A stretch of DNA of 64,000 nt from Gymnogyps californianus. Its lineage: Eukaryota; Chordata; Aves; Accipitriformes; Cathartidae. The DNA lies in the NCBI RefSeq assembly GCF_018139145.2, contig NC_059471.1, positions 214,849,494 to 214,913,493 of the forward strand. Reading direction: 5' to 3'. A program made the position numbers and the translations under genes. Every line of letters starts with the position of its first letter. Position 1 is the stretch's first letter. This document shows, in pieces, positions 27,801 through 56,700 of the stretch. The notes below the pieces were generated by a model. That model had not been told where the DNA came from. It was given only the letters and a program-made list of their open reading frames with translations, and did no database searches.

Positions 27801-29584
27801 TCTTTTTTTTTTTTTTAAATGAAAATGGGACTTGACTGGGAGCAGGGAAATGTTCCTGCTGTCAAGTATAACCTTTAAAGCCGCCTTGCCTCAAGGAATA
27901 TCTCCTCTCCACGACACTACAAAATGAATCACATGGAAGAAAAATAAAGGATGCTGCCTGGGGTGGCATTGGCCCGTGAATCCCCTCCCTTGCACAGCTC
28001 TCCTGCATGGACAGCATGATACAAACCCCATCGTGCCCCCCTGCACGCGGAAAGAGGAGAAAGGGCTTTTCGGAGGGGTGTTTTCTTGCAGAGCAGCCTT
28101 GAAAGCGCTGCCCACAGCCATGCTCTGGGAGGCAAAGCCTTCCCCTTGTGCTCCCCCGGCAAGGACAACGTTATTACGGCTTCAAAACAGCCCCTGCCCA
28201 CCCGCTGCTGTTGTGGCTACGCATAATCTCAGCCCACCGCGGCTGGCGGTGTTATCGAAGCCCCCGCATCCTTGTGGGACTGTCTGCAAGGCGGGTGCAA
28301 GGCTACGCTCCCTGCCCTAAAATAAGGCAAGAGCGTTTCATCTCTGCTTGGGTCAAGGAAATGGCTGGGTTGCTGGAGATTTAAAAAAAAAAAAAAAATT
28401 AAAAAAAAAAATAATCTTGTGGTTTCTGGCTTTTCTAGAGAGCACAGGTCCTCCCTGCCCCCAGGATGCTTGCAGGGATGAGCGTCGCCCTAGAGCCTGA
28501 CGTCTGCATGCACGCCTAGAAAAAAGTTATTGCAGATGCCTCAATCAAGCTGAAAATCAGAGACCCCTTTCCCTGGTGAGGGGTTCTGTTGCACAGAGCA
28601 ATCAGAAGGGAGAAGGCAGGCAGCCCCTGTGCATCCTGGCTGCATCGCAGCAAGCCCCAGCCTAAAGCAAGGCTCAACCTGCTCTGAAAGCCCAGGGAAG
28701 ATCAGAGCAAGGGTTGCACATCAGCCAGCAGTAGCTAATCGCAGAGCTGAGCTTGAATATACAGTGGTCCACACTTTTTTTCCCCTTTTGCTCCTAACGA
28801 GCTTTCAGAGGCACAACTGCTCGAGGGGGACAAGCTGCCAACTACATGGGGAGCATCCGCCCAAGATGTGCTCCGGAACATCACGTCCAAATTACACCTT
28901 TCCCTGCCTCCTCCTCCTCTTTTTCTCTGGAGCCAGAGGGGGGAAAAAAAAAAAGGAAAAAACAAGAAACAACCAACTTTGCAGGGAATTTTACAGCTTT
29001 ACTTGCAGGTGGCATCTGCTGTTTTCCTGCCTTCAGGGCAAAGACAGTCCTGATCTCAAAGGACAGCTCTTGTCCAACCCTTCGGCTTCATTTAGCACCA
29101 AATCATTTTAAGCAGGTATTTGGTTTCAAGAACAGTACTAGGTTTGAATAAATGCCTAGTCCTGCCTAACTTGAGGCCTAGATGAAGATCTAGGCAGGAC
29201 ATACTCCAGCACATCACCTTTATACTCAACAGTGATGCAGTGGGTAGAGCTTGAGGGGTATTCGCTTGCCCTAAGTAGGTGTCAACACTTGGTTGGAGGA
29301 ATAACACCCTCAACTCCACTGATGAGCTCTTCACTCACCGTAACAGAAACCTTAAAATTGCTGTAACGTGGTCAGAAAGAAAGGATCAAGCCATGGGATC
29401 CAAATGGTTTCTCTCAGAGATGATCCTCAGAAAATCCACTGCGGGATGGGGAGGGATTTATGAGGCACAGGAACATATGAGCGAGGCAGGACTGCGTGGC
29501 ATATGGTGACCCTTGGGGCCACCGAGTCGCACGCGAGATGGGCCCGAGAGCATAATTCCTAACGCAAGGAAGAACCAGGTCACG
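21825..29584. other. Intergenic DNA immediately 3' of PFKFB3
   Basis: Unique sequence with a poly-A run near 22130 and poly-T/poly-A runs near 27800 and 28383. It has an enhancer-like segment at about 24880-25010 (CTTAATTGTGG, GTAATTATTCC, CTTAATTACTG). No exon can be supported. Confidence 0.6.
22005..22036. repeat. 16-bp tandem duplication
   Basis: CAGCACAAAAACCCAC is repeated twice in tandem, followed by a partial third copy. Confidence 0.9.
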
Positions 29585-29604
29585 TCTGTATTTCAACAAC
29601 ATAT

Positions 29605-29610
29605 TTTATT
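29605..29610 (-). terminator. PFKFB3: Distal poly(A) signal AATAAA of PFKFB3
   Basis: The minus strand reads CCAATAAAATATGTTG here, a canonical hexamer. Cleavage is expected about 15-25 nt further on, near 29585. No other good candidate lies between here and the end of the transcript-like U-rich region. Confidence 0.65.
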
Positions 29611-29725
29611 GGTCCAGCAACTGCAAAATATACAAATTTCTGAAAGGCATACCCTGTTTTTAAGCTGGCACAGCTTTATATCAGGCAATTATTCCAGACG
29701 TATATACAGAACAGTTAACGTACCA

Positions 29726-29756
<31 letters not shown>

Positions 29757-29792
29757 CCCAAGTAACTACCCTTCTCTCCAAGCTTTGCAGTA

Positions 29793-29806
29793 TACATTAA
29801 ATAAAT
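29793..29806 (-). promoter_or_regulatory. AU-rich element (two overlapping AUUUA) in 3'UTR
   Basis: On the transcript strand the sequence reads CTTTATTTATTTAATG, with two overlapping AUUUA pentamers. Such elements recruit mRNA-decay and stabilising proteins. The inducible PFKFB3 transcript in mammals is known for AUUUA repeats, so a destabilising role is plausible. Confidence 0.55.
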
Positions 29807-30224
29807 AAAGAGCGCTTTGCTATAAAAAAAAAAAAATAAAAAAATAAATTCAAGTATCACAAAGGAAAACAAAACCAGGAAAAAAAAAATAGAGGAGAAG
29901 AAGAAATCATTGGTGTGGTTTGACAAGTCCCATCTCCCCACCCGCCTTGGCTGCAGCATCACTGCCAGGTCCTTGGCTCTGTTAGCCAAAAATGATGGGC
30001 AGTGAGTTTCTGGGGCAGCGTGATGGCACGGGGCTGACACCATCCCACCTACCGCCAACCCCTCCAGCATGAGAGGACCTCTCTGCTGCTCAGAGACCAA
30101 TTTTCCCCTTGCTGGAAAAATGCCAGGTTCGAATTTCATCTTTTTATAGAGCTACTGAGACTTCTATTATTCCCAAAGGAAGAAAGTTTAGGGTCATTAA
30201 GTTTTTTGCGGTTTGATTTTTTTT

Positions 30225-30280
30225 TTTAATATATATATATATTTATATATATATACACACACACACACAAATACACACCA
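30225..30280. repeat. (TA)n/(CA)n compound microsatellite
   Basis: Alternating TA dinucleotides followed by CA dinucleotides, within the inferred 3'UTR. Seen directly; likely polymorphic. Confidence 0.85.
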
Positions 30281-30564
30281 AAACATCTGTAGAATTACAT
30301 GTGTACAGGATTGATCACGGGGCAGCCAGACGTCATGTTTGCATTTGCCGGCTTATCTTTTCGTAGCAGGAGGAGAAAGATAAAACTCCCCAGGAAGGAG
30401 GCTGAAAAGACAAGTGACTCGCCTTCCCAAAACATTCGTTTTTCTCAAAGTCAGAGAAACCGAAAGAGCAGATGTCAACCGCACGCACAGGGAGAAGTCT
30501 GCTTTTAATGCAGTTGTTTAAAAAAAAAAAAAAAAAAAAAAAGGCGGCGGGGGGGGAAGTGTTC

Positions 30565-30570
30565 TTTATT
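30565..30570 (-). terminator. PFKFB3: Possible proximal poly(A) signal
   Basis: The minus strand has GATGAAATAAAGAAC, a canonical AATAAA. It is followed by a G-rich/C-rich stretch and then a 22-nt U-tract, which resembles a downstream element. Use of this site would give a 3'UTR of about 2.1 kb lacking the distal AU-rich element. Confidence 0.4.
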
Positions 30571-31477
30571 TCATCTGTACAGGAATATAATACACATATG
30601 CACAAGCTCACACAGGCAGGGCACTGCCGAGACCGTCTCCCCCGGTCGGATACGGACCGAGCACGGTCCCGGCCCCCTCCCGCTGTCGGTGCCACTCCAA
30701 GCACGCGCTTTGGCTGCACGAGGCTGAAGCGCTAGGCACTGTGGTTCGCCTTTTCCCAAAGGAAAAACAGACCAAACACCCCCAAAAAAAAAACATGTGA
30801 AAAAAAAAGAAAAAAAAAAAATCAAATCATCCTTTCTCCCCAAACCTCTCTGCTCCCATCTGTAGGGATGTTGTTTCCTACCCAGGGGGCTGGGGAAAGC
30901 CATGGGAAGGATGAAACCAAAGGGCTGCCCATCTCCAATCACCCAGCCCAGCGCTGCGAGAGGGCTTGGCTGCCTTCACCTCCTGCCTCCAGCTCAGCCA
31001 TGCAGCCAAAAAGCATGAGATGAAGATGGAGATGATGCTGCACACAGGAGTCGGGGGAAAAAAAAAAAAAAAAAAAAAGACAAACCCAACCCAAAACCCT
31101 AAAAAAAAAAAAAAAAAAAAATTCAAAATCCACAGACTTTTGCACAAAGCAATAGTGGTTAATTGCCATTTTTAACTGCTGTCTCACAGCCCGGGACAGG
31201 CTGCCAAGAAGGGATCTCACGTATCAAACCACTGGGAGTTGGCTGATGGAGTGTAAGTCAGGACCTTGCCCCGTTCTCCCCCCGACACACACACCTCGAA
31301 CGCTGTAACTACTATTTTTTTGTAGTCCCAGCTTTCCAGCATGCAAAATAAAATTAAAAAAAAAAAAAAAAAAGTTGCCTGTATTCAGGCTTCCCCTGTT
31401 AAGGGGCACAACTCAAAAAAAAAAAAAGTTATGCTCCTGCCACAAATAAAGTGCAAAAACCAAGCAGTTTCTAGGTA

Positions 31478-31520
31478 TACACATATATACACACACACGT
31501 GTGTGTGCATGTATACATAT
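31478..31520. repeat. CA/TG inverted repeat
   Basis: An 18-bp perfect palindrome at 31490-31507, CACACACAC followed by GTGTGTGTG, extended by imperfect TATA-type arms. It lies in the 3'UTR and could form a short hairpin or Z-DNA. Confidence 0.8.
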
Positions 31521-32642
31521 TAAATAAAAAAAAAAAGAGAACACAGACAAAACTGTCCCTTCTTGTGGCTTTTTGCAGCCACACAGGGACTCCTGCATCC
31601 CGGCCAGACCTCTGGCCACCTCCACGACACCTATGTGTCTGCAAAATGCATCTAACTCAGCCTGTCCACCTAAGTCTTGTGACGATGCAGGGATTCAACC
31701 TGCTCCCCCCCCAACCCCAAATCTCCGCTTTCCTCCAAGGCAGAGGAAAGGGGAGATGAAGTACTGGCACAGCACCTCAACCGGTGCTCAGTCTCCCCAA
31801 AAATTGACACACGTCTGAACTCAGACCATCCCTGGGTGCTCCCCGAGATGAAAGCATCACCCAAGCCGCCACCGGCGTGGCTCCCCCTACACTACAGGCA
31901 GCTTGCGACCAGATTTAGAAGCAGATCTACATTCTCTGCAAACCCCTTTAAGGTGTATGAATAAAATTAAAAAAAAAAAAAAAAAAAAAAGTTTTGGGGT
32001 TTTTTTTGTTAAACCCAGCAGTTCTTACTGTGAAGGACTTCACACAACTGCCTTCCCGGTGCTCGCAGGCCTGGGTGAGCCGGGTTGTGCGTGTGCGACA
32101 GGCTGTAGCGTGGGTAAAGGACTGCAGCACAGCGCATTAGGGACTTTCTTGAAAAGTAATTAATAATAATAATAATAAAAAAAAATGCAAAACCCCTTCG
32201 CTCCCCCCCCCCTTACCCCTACTTCTCTGCTAATCCCGCACCATCTACATATATACACCCCACCCAGAGACGGACGGGTACCAATTGTCTATACAAAAGG
32301 AGATCAAAACTGCTTACAGAGAAAAATTAAACTCCTGTGCGCTAGAAGCACTTTACAGCTTGCTATGATCTAACAGGACGCCGGAGAGGAGACCAAACGC
32401 TGCAGCCTAAAGATCTGGTGGAGACCCTGGGGAGCTCGGCTCCTCTCCTCCGCTCTCCTGCCTCTCTCCTCCCTTCAGCAGAGCGGTTTGCAGATGAACG
32501 GGCGTGGGTAGAAACAGCCGAGGGTCGACCTCGCCGCAGACGGAGGAGACCGGTTTATAAGCAAGCTTCGGAAATGGCGATGGGATGGGAAGCTGGCGTC
32601 GCCGGTGGCGTCGCTGGTGGCCTCACGACAGCGCCAACGGAG

Positions 32643-51881
<19,239 letters not shown>

Positions 51882-52420
51882 TTTTAAAACAAAGGTCTTT
51901 TTGCGCTCCGCGTCCACCTTGATGCGTTTGCTTGGGGGGAAGGGGGAGAAGCGAAAAAAAAAAGAGAGGAAGGAGAAGGGAAAAAAAAATATATAGTAAA
52001 AAAAAAAAAGGCTTTTTGTTGCAGTCGTCGCTTTGGGGGTGGTTTGAACAAGCGGCTGCGGCGCTTTCGGATGCTTCTCGGAGTCTCGTTAAGGCTTTAC
52101 GGCGGAGGAGGGGGAGGAGGAGGAGGAGGAGGAAGAGGAGGGACGGGGCTTCAGGGCACAAAGCCGGCAGGAACGGCGCAAATACCGCCGCTGCGTGCTT
52201 GGAGGGAGCGAGGGCGAGTCCTGCCGCTAATTTTGCTGTAAATCTGGATGCAGAAAGGAAAAAAAAATAAAAAAAAAAAATTCCCTTTTATTTTTTTTAA
52301 AAAAAAGGGAGGAAAATCTCAACGCGAGGCAGCCGGGGAAGGGCTGGCCCTGCCCGGCTCCTGGCTGCTCCTGCCGCTGCTGCTGCCGCTGCTCTCCCCT
52401 TCGCTCCGCTCACGATGAGC
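51882..52420 (-). other. PFKFB3: PFKFB3 5'UTR (extent uncertain)
   Basis: Sequence directly upstream of the start codon on the minus strand, containing a CCT/TCC-rich tract (52104-52142) and running into the GC-rich core. The transcription start is not visible. Either one exon extends upstream from 51881, or an intron ends at the pyrimidine-rich acceptor-like sequence near 51931. Confidence 0.45.
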
Positions 52421-52789
52421 CGGCAGCGGCGGCGGCCGCCTATTTCTAGCCCGGCAGGCCGGCCGGCGCCCGGCGGCTCCCGCCCTCCGGGGGGGGGGGG
52501 GGGGCGGAGGAGGAGGAGGAGGAGGAGGAGGAGGGAGGGCGGAGAGAAGCGCGGGGGGGGGTGCGGTTCGGCGGGGCTCGGCCCGCGCTGCCGCCTGCCG
52601 CCGGCCCCCCGCACTGCAGCGGGGACAAAGGAGGCGCCGGGGAGACCGGGGAGCCTTTGTTCTCCTGCGGGGAGGGGGGGGGACACCGGGGGGGAACGGG
52701 GATGGGGACCAGCCCTTAGTGTGCCTTCAGCGCTGCGGGCGTGGGGGGGGGGGGATGGATGCAGGCGGTCCCCACGCTAAGAAGAGTGA

Positions 52790-53060
52790 AGTTAAATAAA
52801 ATGTATTGGAAATAAAAGACAAAAAATCAGAATGATTGAGTCAAATAATAAAAATGGTAGAAACGGTAAAAAGAATTAAAATTAGAAAAATGAAAGAAAA
52901 AAATGATTAAAAATAAAACAAAAAATGAAAGAAAAAAATGATTAAAAATAAAACAAAAAATGAATTAAAGAATAAAAATAAAAAGTAAAATAAAGAATTA
53001 AAAAAACAAAAAACCAAAATTTAAAAAAAAAACCAAAATAAAGCTAAACTAAAGCTTAAC
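52790..53060. repeat. A-rich block with 35-bp tandem repeat
   Basis: About 270 bp composed almost only of A, T and scattered G on the plus strand, sandwiched between two GC-rich blocks. A 35-bp unit is perfectly duplicated at 52886-52920 and 52921-52955 (unit begins AAAAATGAAAG), with a partial third copy. AAAAT/AAAT motifs dominate the rest. Confidence 0.9.
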
Positions 53061-53590
53061 TACACTGCGCTGGCATGGGGGGGATTTGCAAGCGCGCCCC
53101 TCGCCCCCCCCTCACACACACACCTACCCCCCCCCCCCCCCCCCCCCCCGCGCTGCAGGGCGGGCGCCGGGCCGGGGGCGCTCCCCGGGCCGGGGGCGGG
53201 GGCCCGGCAGCCGGCGGAGGGCCGGGGTCTGCGCTGCGGCACGTCCCTCACGTCGCACATGGCGGGGCCGGGCCGGGCCCGGGCCGCCTCCCCGGCGGGG
53301 ATGCCCTGGCTGCTGCGGCGGCGGCGGCTCCGGCTCCGGCTCCGCCTCCGCCCGCGGCCACCGCGGCCGCTCCGCCCCGCTCCGCGGAGGCGCAAAACGC
53401 CCGGGCGGATGCCCCGGAGCTGGCGGCGGAGGAGGAGGAGGAGGAGGAGGAGAAGGAGGAGGAGGAGGCTCGTACCCCCCCCCGCGCCCCTCCGTGCCTC
53501 CCCGCAAAAAGCGGCTCCCGGGGGGGTGTGAAGCGGCGGCAGCGCTGGGGATGCTCCCCGCGGAAGCTTCGCCCTCAAATGGGCACGACT
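53060..53590. promoter_or_regulatory. Second CpG-rich block upstream of PFKFB3
   Basis: Extremely GC-rich with many CpGs, a 23-C run (53127-53149), a GGA repeat (53424-53468) and the tandem HIF-type site at 53240-53253. It may be the distal part of the PFKFB3 promoter or a separate, possibly divergent, promoter. The long open frames in it are produced by trinucleotide composition and are not called as genes. Confidence 0.6.
53240..53253 (-). promoter_or_regulatory. Tandem HIF-type site upstream of PFKFB3
   Basis: The minus strand reads ACGTGAGGGACGTG, two ACGTG cores 9 bp apart, about 1.36 kb upstream of the start codon. Human PFKFB3 is hypoxia-induced through HIF-1 sites roughly 1.3 kb upstream, so position and motif both fit. 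Binding is inferred. Confidence 0.6.
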
Positions 53591-53594
53591 ACAC

Positions 53595-53745
53595 TAATCT
53601 TATTATTTTTATTATTGTAGTATTGATTATTTATTTGTTATTTTTATTCTTTTTATTCTTTATTAGTTTTATTATTTTATTATCTACTATTATTTTTATT
53701 ATTAGTTTATTATTTTCATTAGTTTATTAGTTTATTAGCATTATT
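53595..53745. repeat. (ATT)n-type low-complexity repeat
   Basis: TTATTATTTTTATT-like sequence over about 150 bp, starting directly at the edge of the GC-rich block. Confidence 0.9.
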
Positions 53746-56700
53746 AACCCAGTGGCCAGCTTCCCACAGACAACCTTTCCCTCTTAAATTAAGCTGCGAA
53801 CAGCAGCCCAGCAGTAAGAACAACCCGAAGCAGTCGGTGTTTGCAGGGTTGGGGACATCATCCAGGGGCCACCCGGAAAACCGCTTTGGAGATGCCGAAG
53901 CCCCCCCAATGTGCAGGTGCTCACCCCCACCCACCCCACCCCGCAGCCCCAGCGATGGGGTGGATCCTGCTTGGTACTGGGGGGGGTGGGTGTCTGTTTG
54001 GGTGCTGGGTGGCAAACACGCCACAGTGGGGAAACGTGGAGACAGATCATAGCCGGGAAGAGCTGTAGAGGTGGGAGCATCTGCTTTGACAGGGTTTAAT
54101 AAAGCAAATTTTGCTTGAAAATGGAAAGCCTGATAAGTAGCATCTCGGATACTTAAAGTGTTCAACAGCCTTTTTTTATTACATAGGGCATTTTCCTCCT
54201 CTAGAAGCGAAGGCTTGCATTTTTATAACGGATCTAGAAAGAACATATTTTTTGGCTATCTCCTTACATGGAGCCAAGATGGATGGAGTAAAAAAATGCA
54301 CAATCCTTCCCTCTCCTACGCAGGAAAAAAATATTCGCAGGCAAAAAAAAAAAAAAAAAAATTAGCTACTAGGAGGGAGCTGGAAAAGAGCCAGAGATTT
54401 GGGATGTGGGAAGGAAGATGGGGGAGAGCAGCGAGCGCTCTGACTGGCAAAGGTGGGGATGGGCGGTCAGACACAACAGTGCTGCCTGGACCACCGTGCA
54501 CAAAATCCATCCTCGGGAAAGGGCAGGAGGTTTTTTTCCCAAAATCCTGGACCTTTTCCCATGGAGGGCAATGAAAATTCGGTTCCCAGCTAAAACGTGA
54601 GTCAGAAGAAGGGAGAAAATCCATGTGATGTTACAGGATGAGGAGTCCGGGCATCCCCCTTCCTCCAGCAGCCCAGCTCTCCTCTCCACAGCTCTTCTCC
54701 GCTTCAAAAATCACCACCCCCACGATATCGAAAGGAGCCCGAAAGCGAAACCCCGCCTGAATTAAAATCACAGTCACTTCAAATTAGATCCACCTAGTAA
54801 TTCTTGGCTTAAAAACTCCTAAATAACTGGAGCGGAAAGCTTCAACTCCTAAATAAATGGCCTGGTTTTCAAAGGCACGAGCACCCAGCTGCTCCAAGTG
54901 AGGTCAGCTGGAAGAAGCATCATTACTATTTATAAGCCACTTTCACCGCGGGGAGAGGGTGGCGGGCAGGACAGCACTAGGTGCACCGAGAGGGTTTATT
55001 TTCCCTTCTCGAGTCGTGCCGTGCAAAAACACAGCTCCCTATAAATAGAGCCTGGACCGGTAAATAAGCTGTTGCTCACAGCTGCTGCGAAAGGAGCCCA
55101 CGGGCTGCTTAGCTCAGGGATTTTTTGAGAAATCGAGTCACCGAGGAGGCCAAATACTGTTAGTAAGATATGCGTTGGCTTGCTGCGAGCCACCGCGGGC
55201 ACGGCGTGCCAGGGGACGGCCAGCGATGCTGTCCCGCATCCTCTGCTTCGCCGGGTGACGGAAGATGCGGAGGGAGGAATAAATCACCCAGCGTTCGCCA
55301 GAGGTGCTGCCTTACCTACCCCATCGCAGGAACCTGCAGGGATTTAATAAATGCGGAGGGACAGGGATATAAATGTCATGCCAGGGCTTGAAATCTGAAG
55401 GTCCTGGTGGTAGATGGGGAAAAAAATGATCTCGAGCACCCGAGGGATGGAGGCGGCAGGTCCAGAGGAATAGGAGAGGGGAGGGCAGCGCAAAGGAGAG
55501 GAGCCTGGCAGAAAAGGGTGAAAAAACCCATTTCTGTGAGAACGGGACATCCATCTCTTACAGGGTTTACAGGCTGCAGACTTCTCTGAAACACCAAAGC
55601 CAAAACCCCTCAATTCCCTCTTTTATTTCTCACCGAACTGACCTAGCAACCCGCCCTGAACGGTGGAATTAGGCTCTGGATATGGCCCAGAAATCACAAT
55701 CCTGGACTAAATGCCCCATCCCCTTTGGAAGAACCTACGGGTACCAAGGGGCCACCAGCCGGCCTGCCCTGGCACCCTTCCCCCGGCATCAAAATGCAGG
55801 CAACGGCAGCGATTGCTCCGGCGAGCCCCAACTCTGACTCAAGCCGTGATTCATCCTCCTCTTTTTTTCTTTTTCTGTTTTTTTTTTTTTCCCCCTCTCT
55901 AAAGGAAACTTGGAAGAAAAGGACAAGTCACGTTCACGCCTACGTTCAGCACGACACGGACCATCTCCTTCGGATGTGGCATGGAGGGGACAGGGTGCAG
56001 CGTGTGGGATGCCCGGTGGGATCTGAGTCGCACGGTCCAACCCTGCACCCAGCAACTCTTTGCACGGTTAAAATTTGGAGACGGTGGCTGGGAGCTGTGC
56101 ATACATCACCATATAGATGCAGCCATACGTCTGCTCAGTTAACGGCAGGGCAGCTTGACCCACAGCAATTTCCAGCACGGCCTCGGTTTACCAGCCTGGG
56201 ACATGGGCACAAATAGTTCTCCCTACCCGGGAGGAAGGTTGCACAAGTCAGGCAGCAGCTGCCCAAATTCTTGTTAGTGCCTTAACGACACCCTCTTGCA
56301 ACAGAGAAAAATATTCCTCCGGGCTGGCCGAGGGGTATTTATACACTTATTTGGAAAAAAAAAAAACGCTAAACTTTGCACTTTCGAAAAAAATCAGTGG
56401 GATCCTGGAGAAGCCAAGAAAATTGTCTGCAATGCTTTAGGGGAATCGAGGGCTTTCAAAAATATCAGGGTGGAAACCAAGTGGTTGCCCCCTCCTCTCG
56501 CCTGCTGGATGCTGAGCTGTTTTCGCTGCTGATGGCCCTTTCTTTGCAGGGACTCGAAGTTTGCAAAAGCTGCTGAGGGTCAGGCTCATGGTGGGGAGGG
56601 TTTTGCAAAGGCTGATAAAAAATGTTTGGGCTTGGAGAGGCAGCTGGAGTTCACGGTCCTTTGCGTCTGCACGTTAAGTTTCAGTGGCCTCCCTCCCCCT

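Larger units (their letters stand above)
29585..32642 (-). other. PFKFB3: PFKFB3 3' untranslated region
   Basis: About 3.06 kb from the stop codon to the expected cleavage site just past the AATAAA. On the transcript strand it holds at least seven U-tracts of about 12-23 nt (plus-strand A runs near 29732, 29823, 30520, 31060, 31100, 31357 and 31969), an AUUUAUUUA element near 29795-29805, another AUUUA near 31515, a UA/UG microsatellite at 30229-30279 and a CA/TG palindrome at 31490-31507. Mammalian inducible PFKFB3 mRNA also carries AU-rich instability elements in a long 3'UTR. The exact 3' end is inferred. Confidence 0.78.

Noticed and set aside
29640..29660. MPFR-like peptide on the minus strand resembling the mammalian alternative PFKFB3 N-terminus MPFRKA
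   Set aside because: It lies in the 3'UTR, downstream of every exon, and continues into unrelated sequence without a donor. Coincidence.
51985..51996. TATATA-like sequence upstream of the start codon (minus strand ACTATATATTT)
   Set aside because: It lies inside an A/T homopolymer stretch between CpG-rich blocks and would put the start site within the pyrimidine-rich acceptor-like tract. It is not convincing as a TATA box.
52297..52686. 129-codon minus-strand frame upstream of the PFKFB3 start
   Set aside because: It lies in the GC-rich 5' region and encodes low-complexity Ala/Pro/Gly sequence. It is not in line with the PFKFB3 start and has no recognisable domain.
53086..53730. 214-codon plus-strand open frame in the GC-rich block
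   Set aside because: It is Gly/Pro/Arg homopolymer-like from trinucleotide repeats, runs into the ATT repeat, and all frames on both strands are similarly open. Composition explains it.
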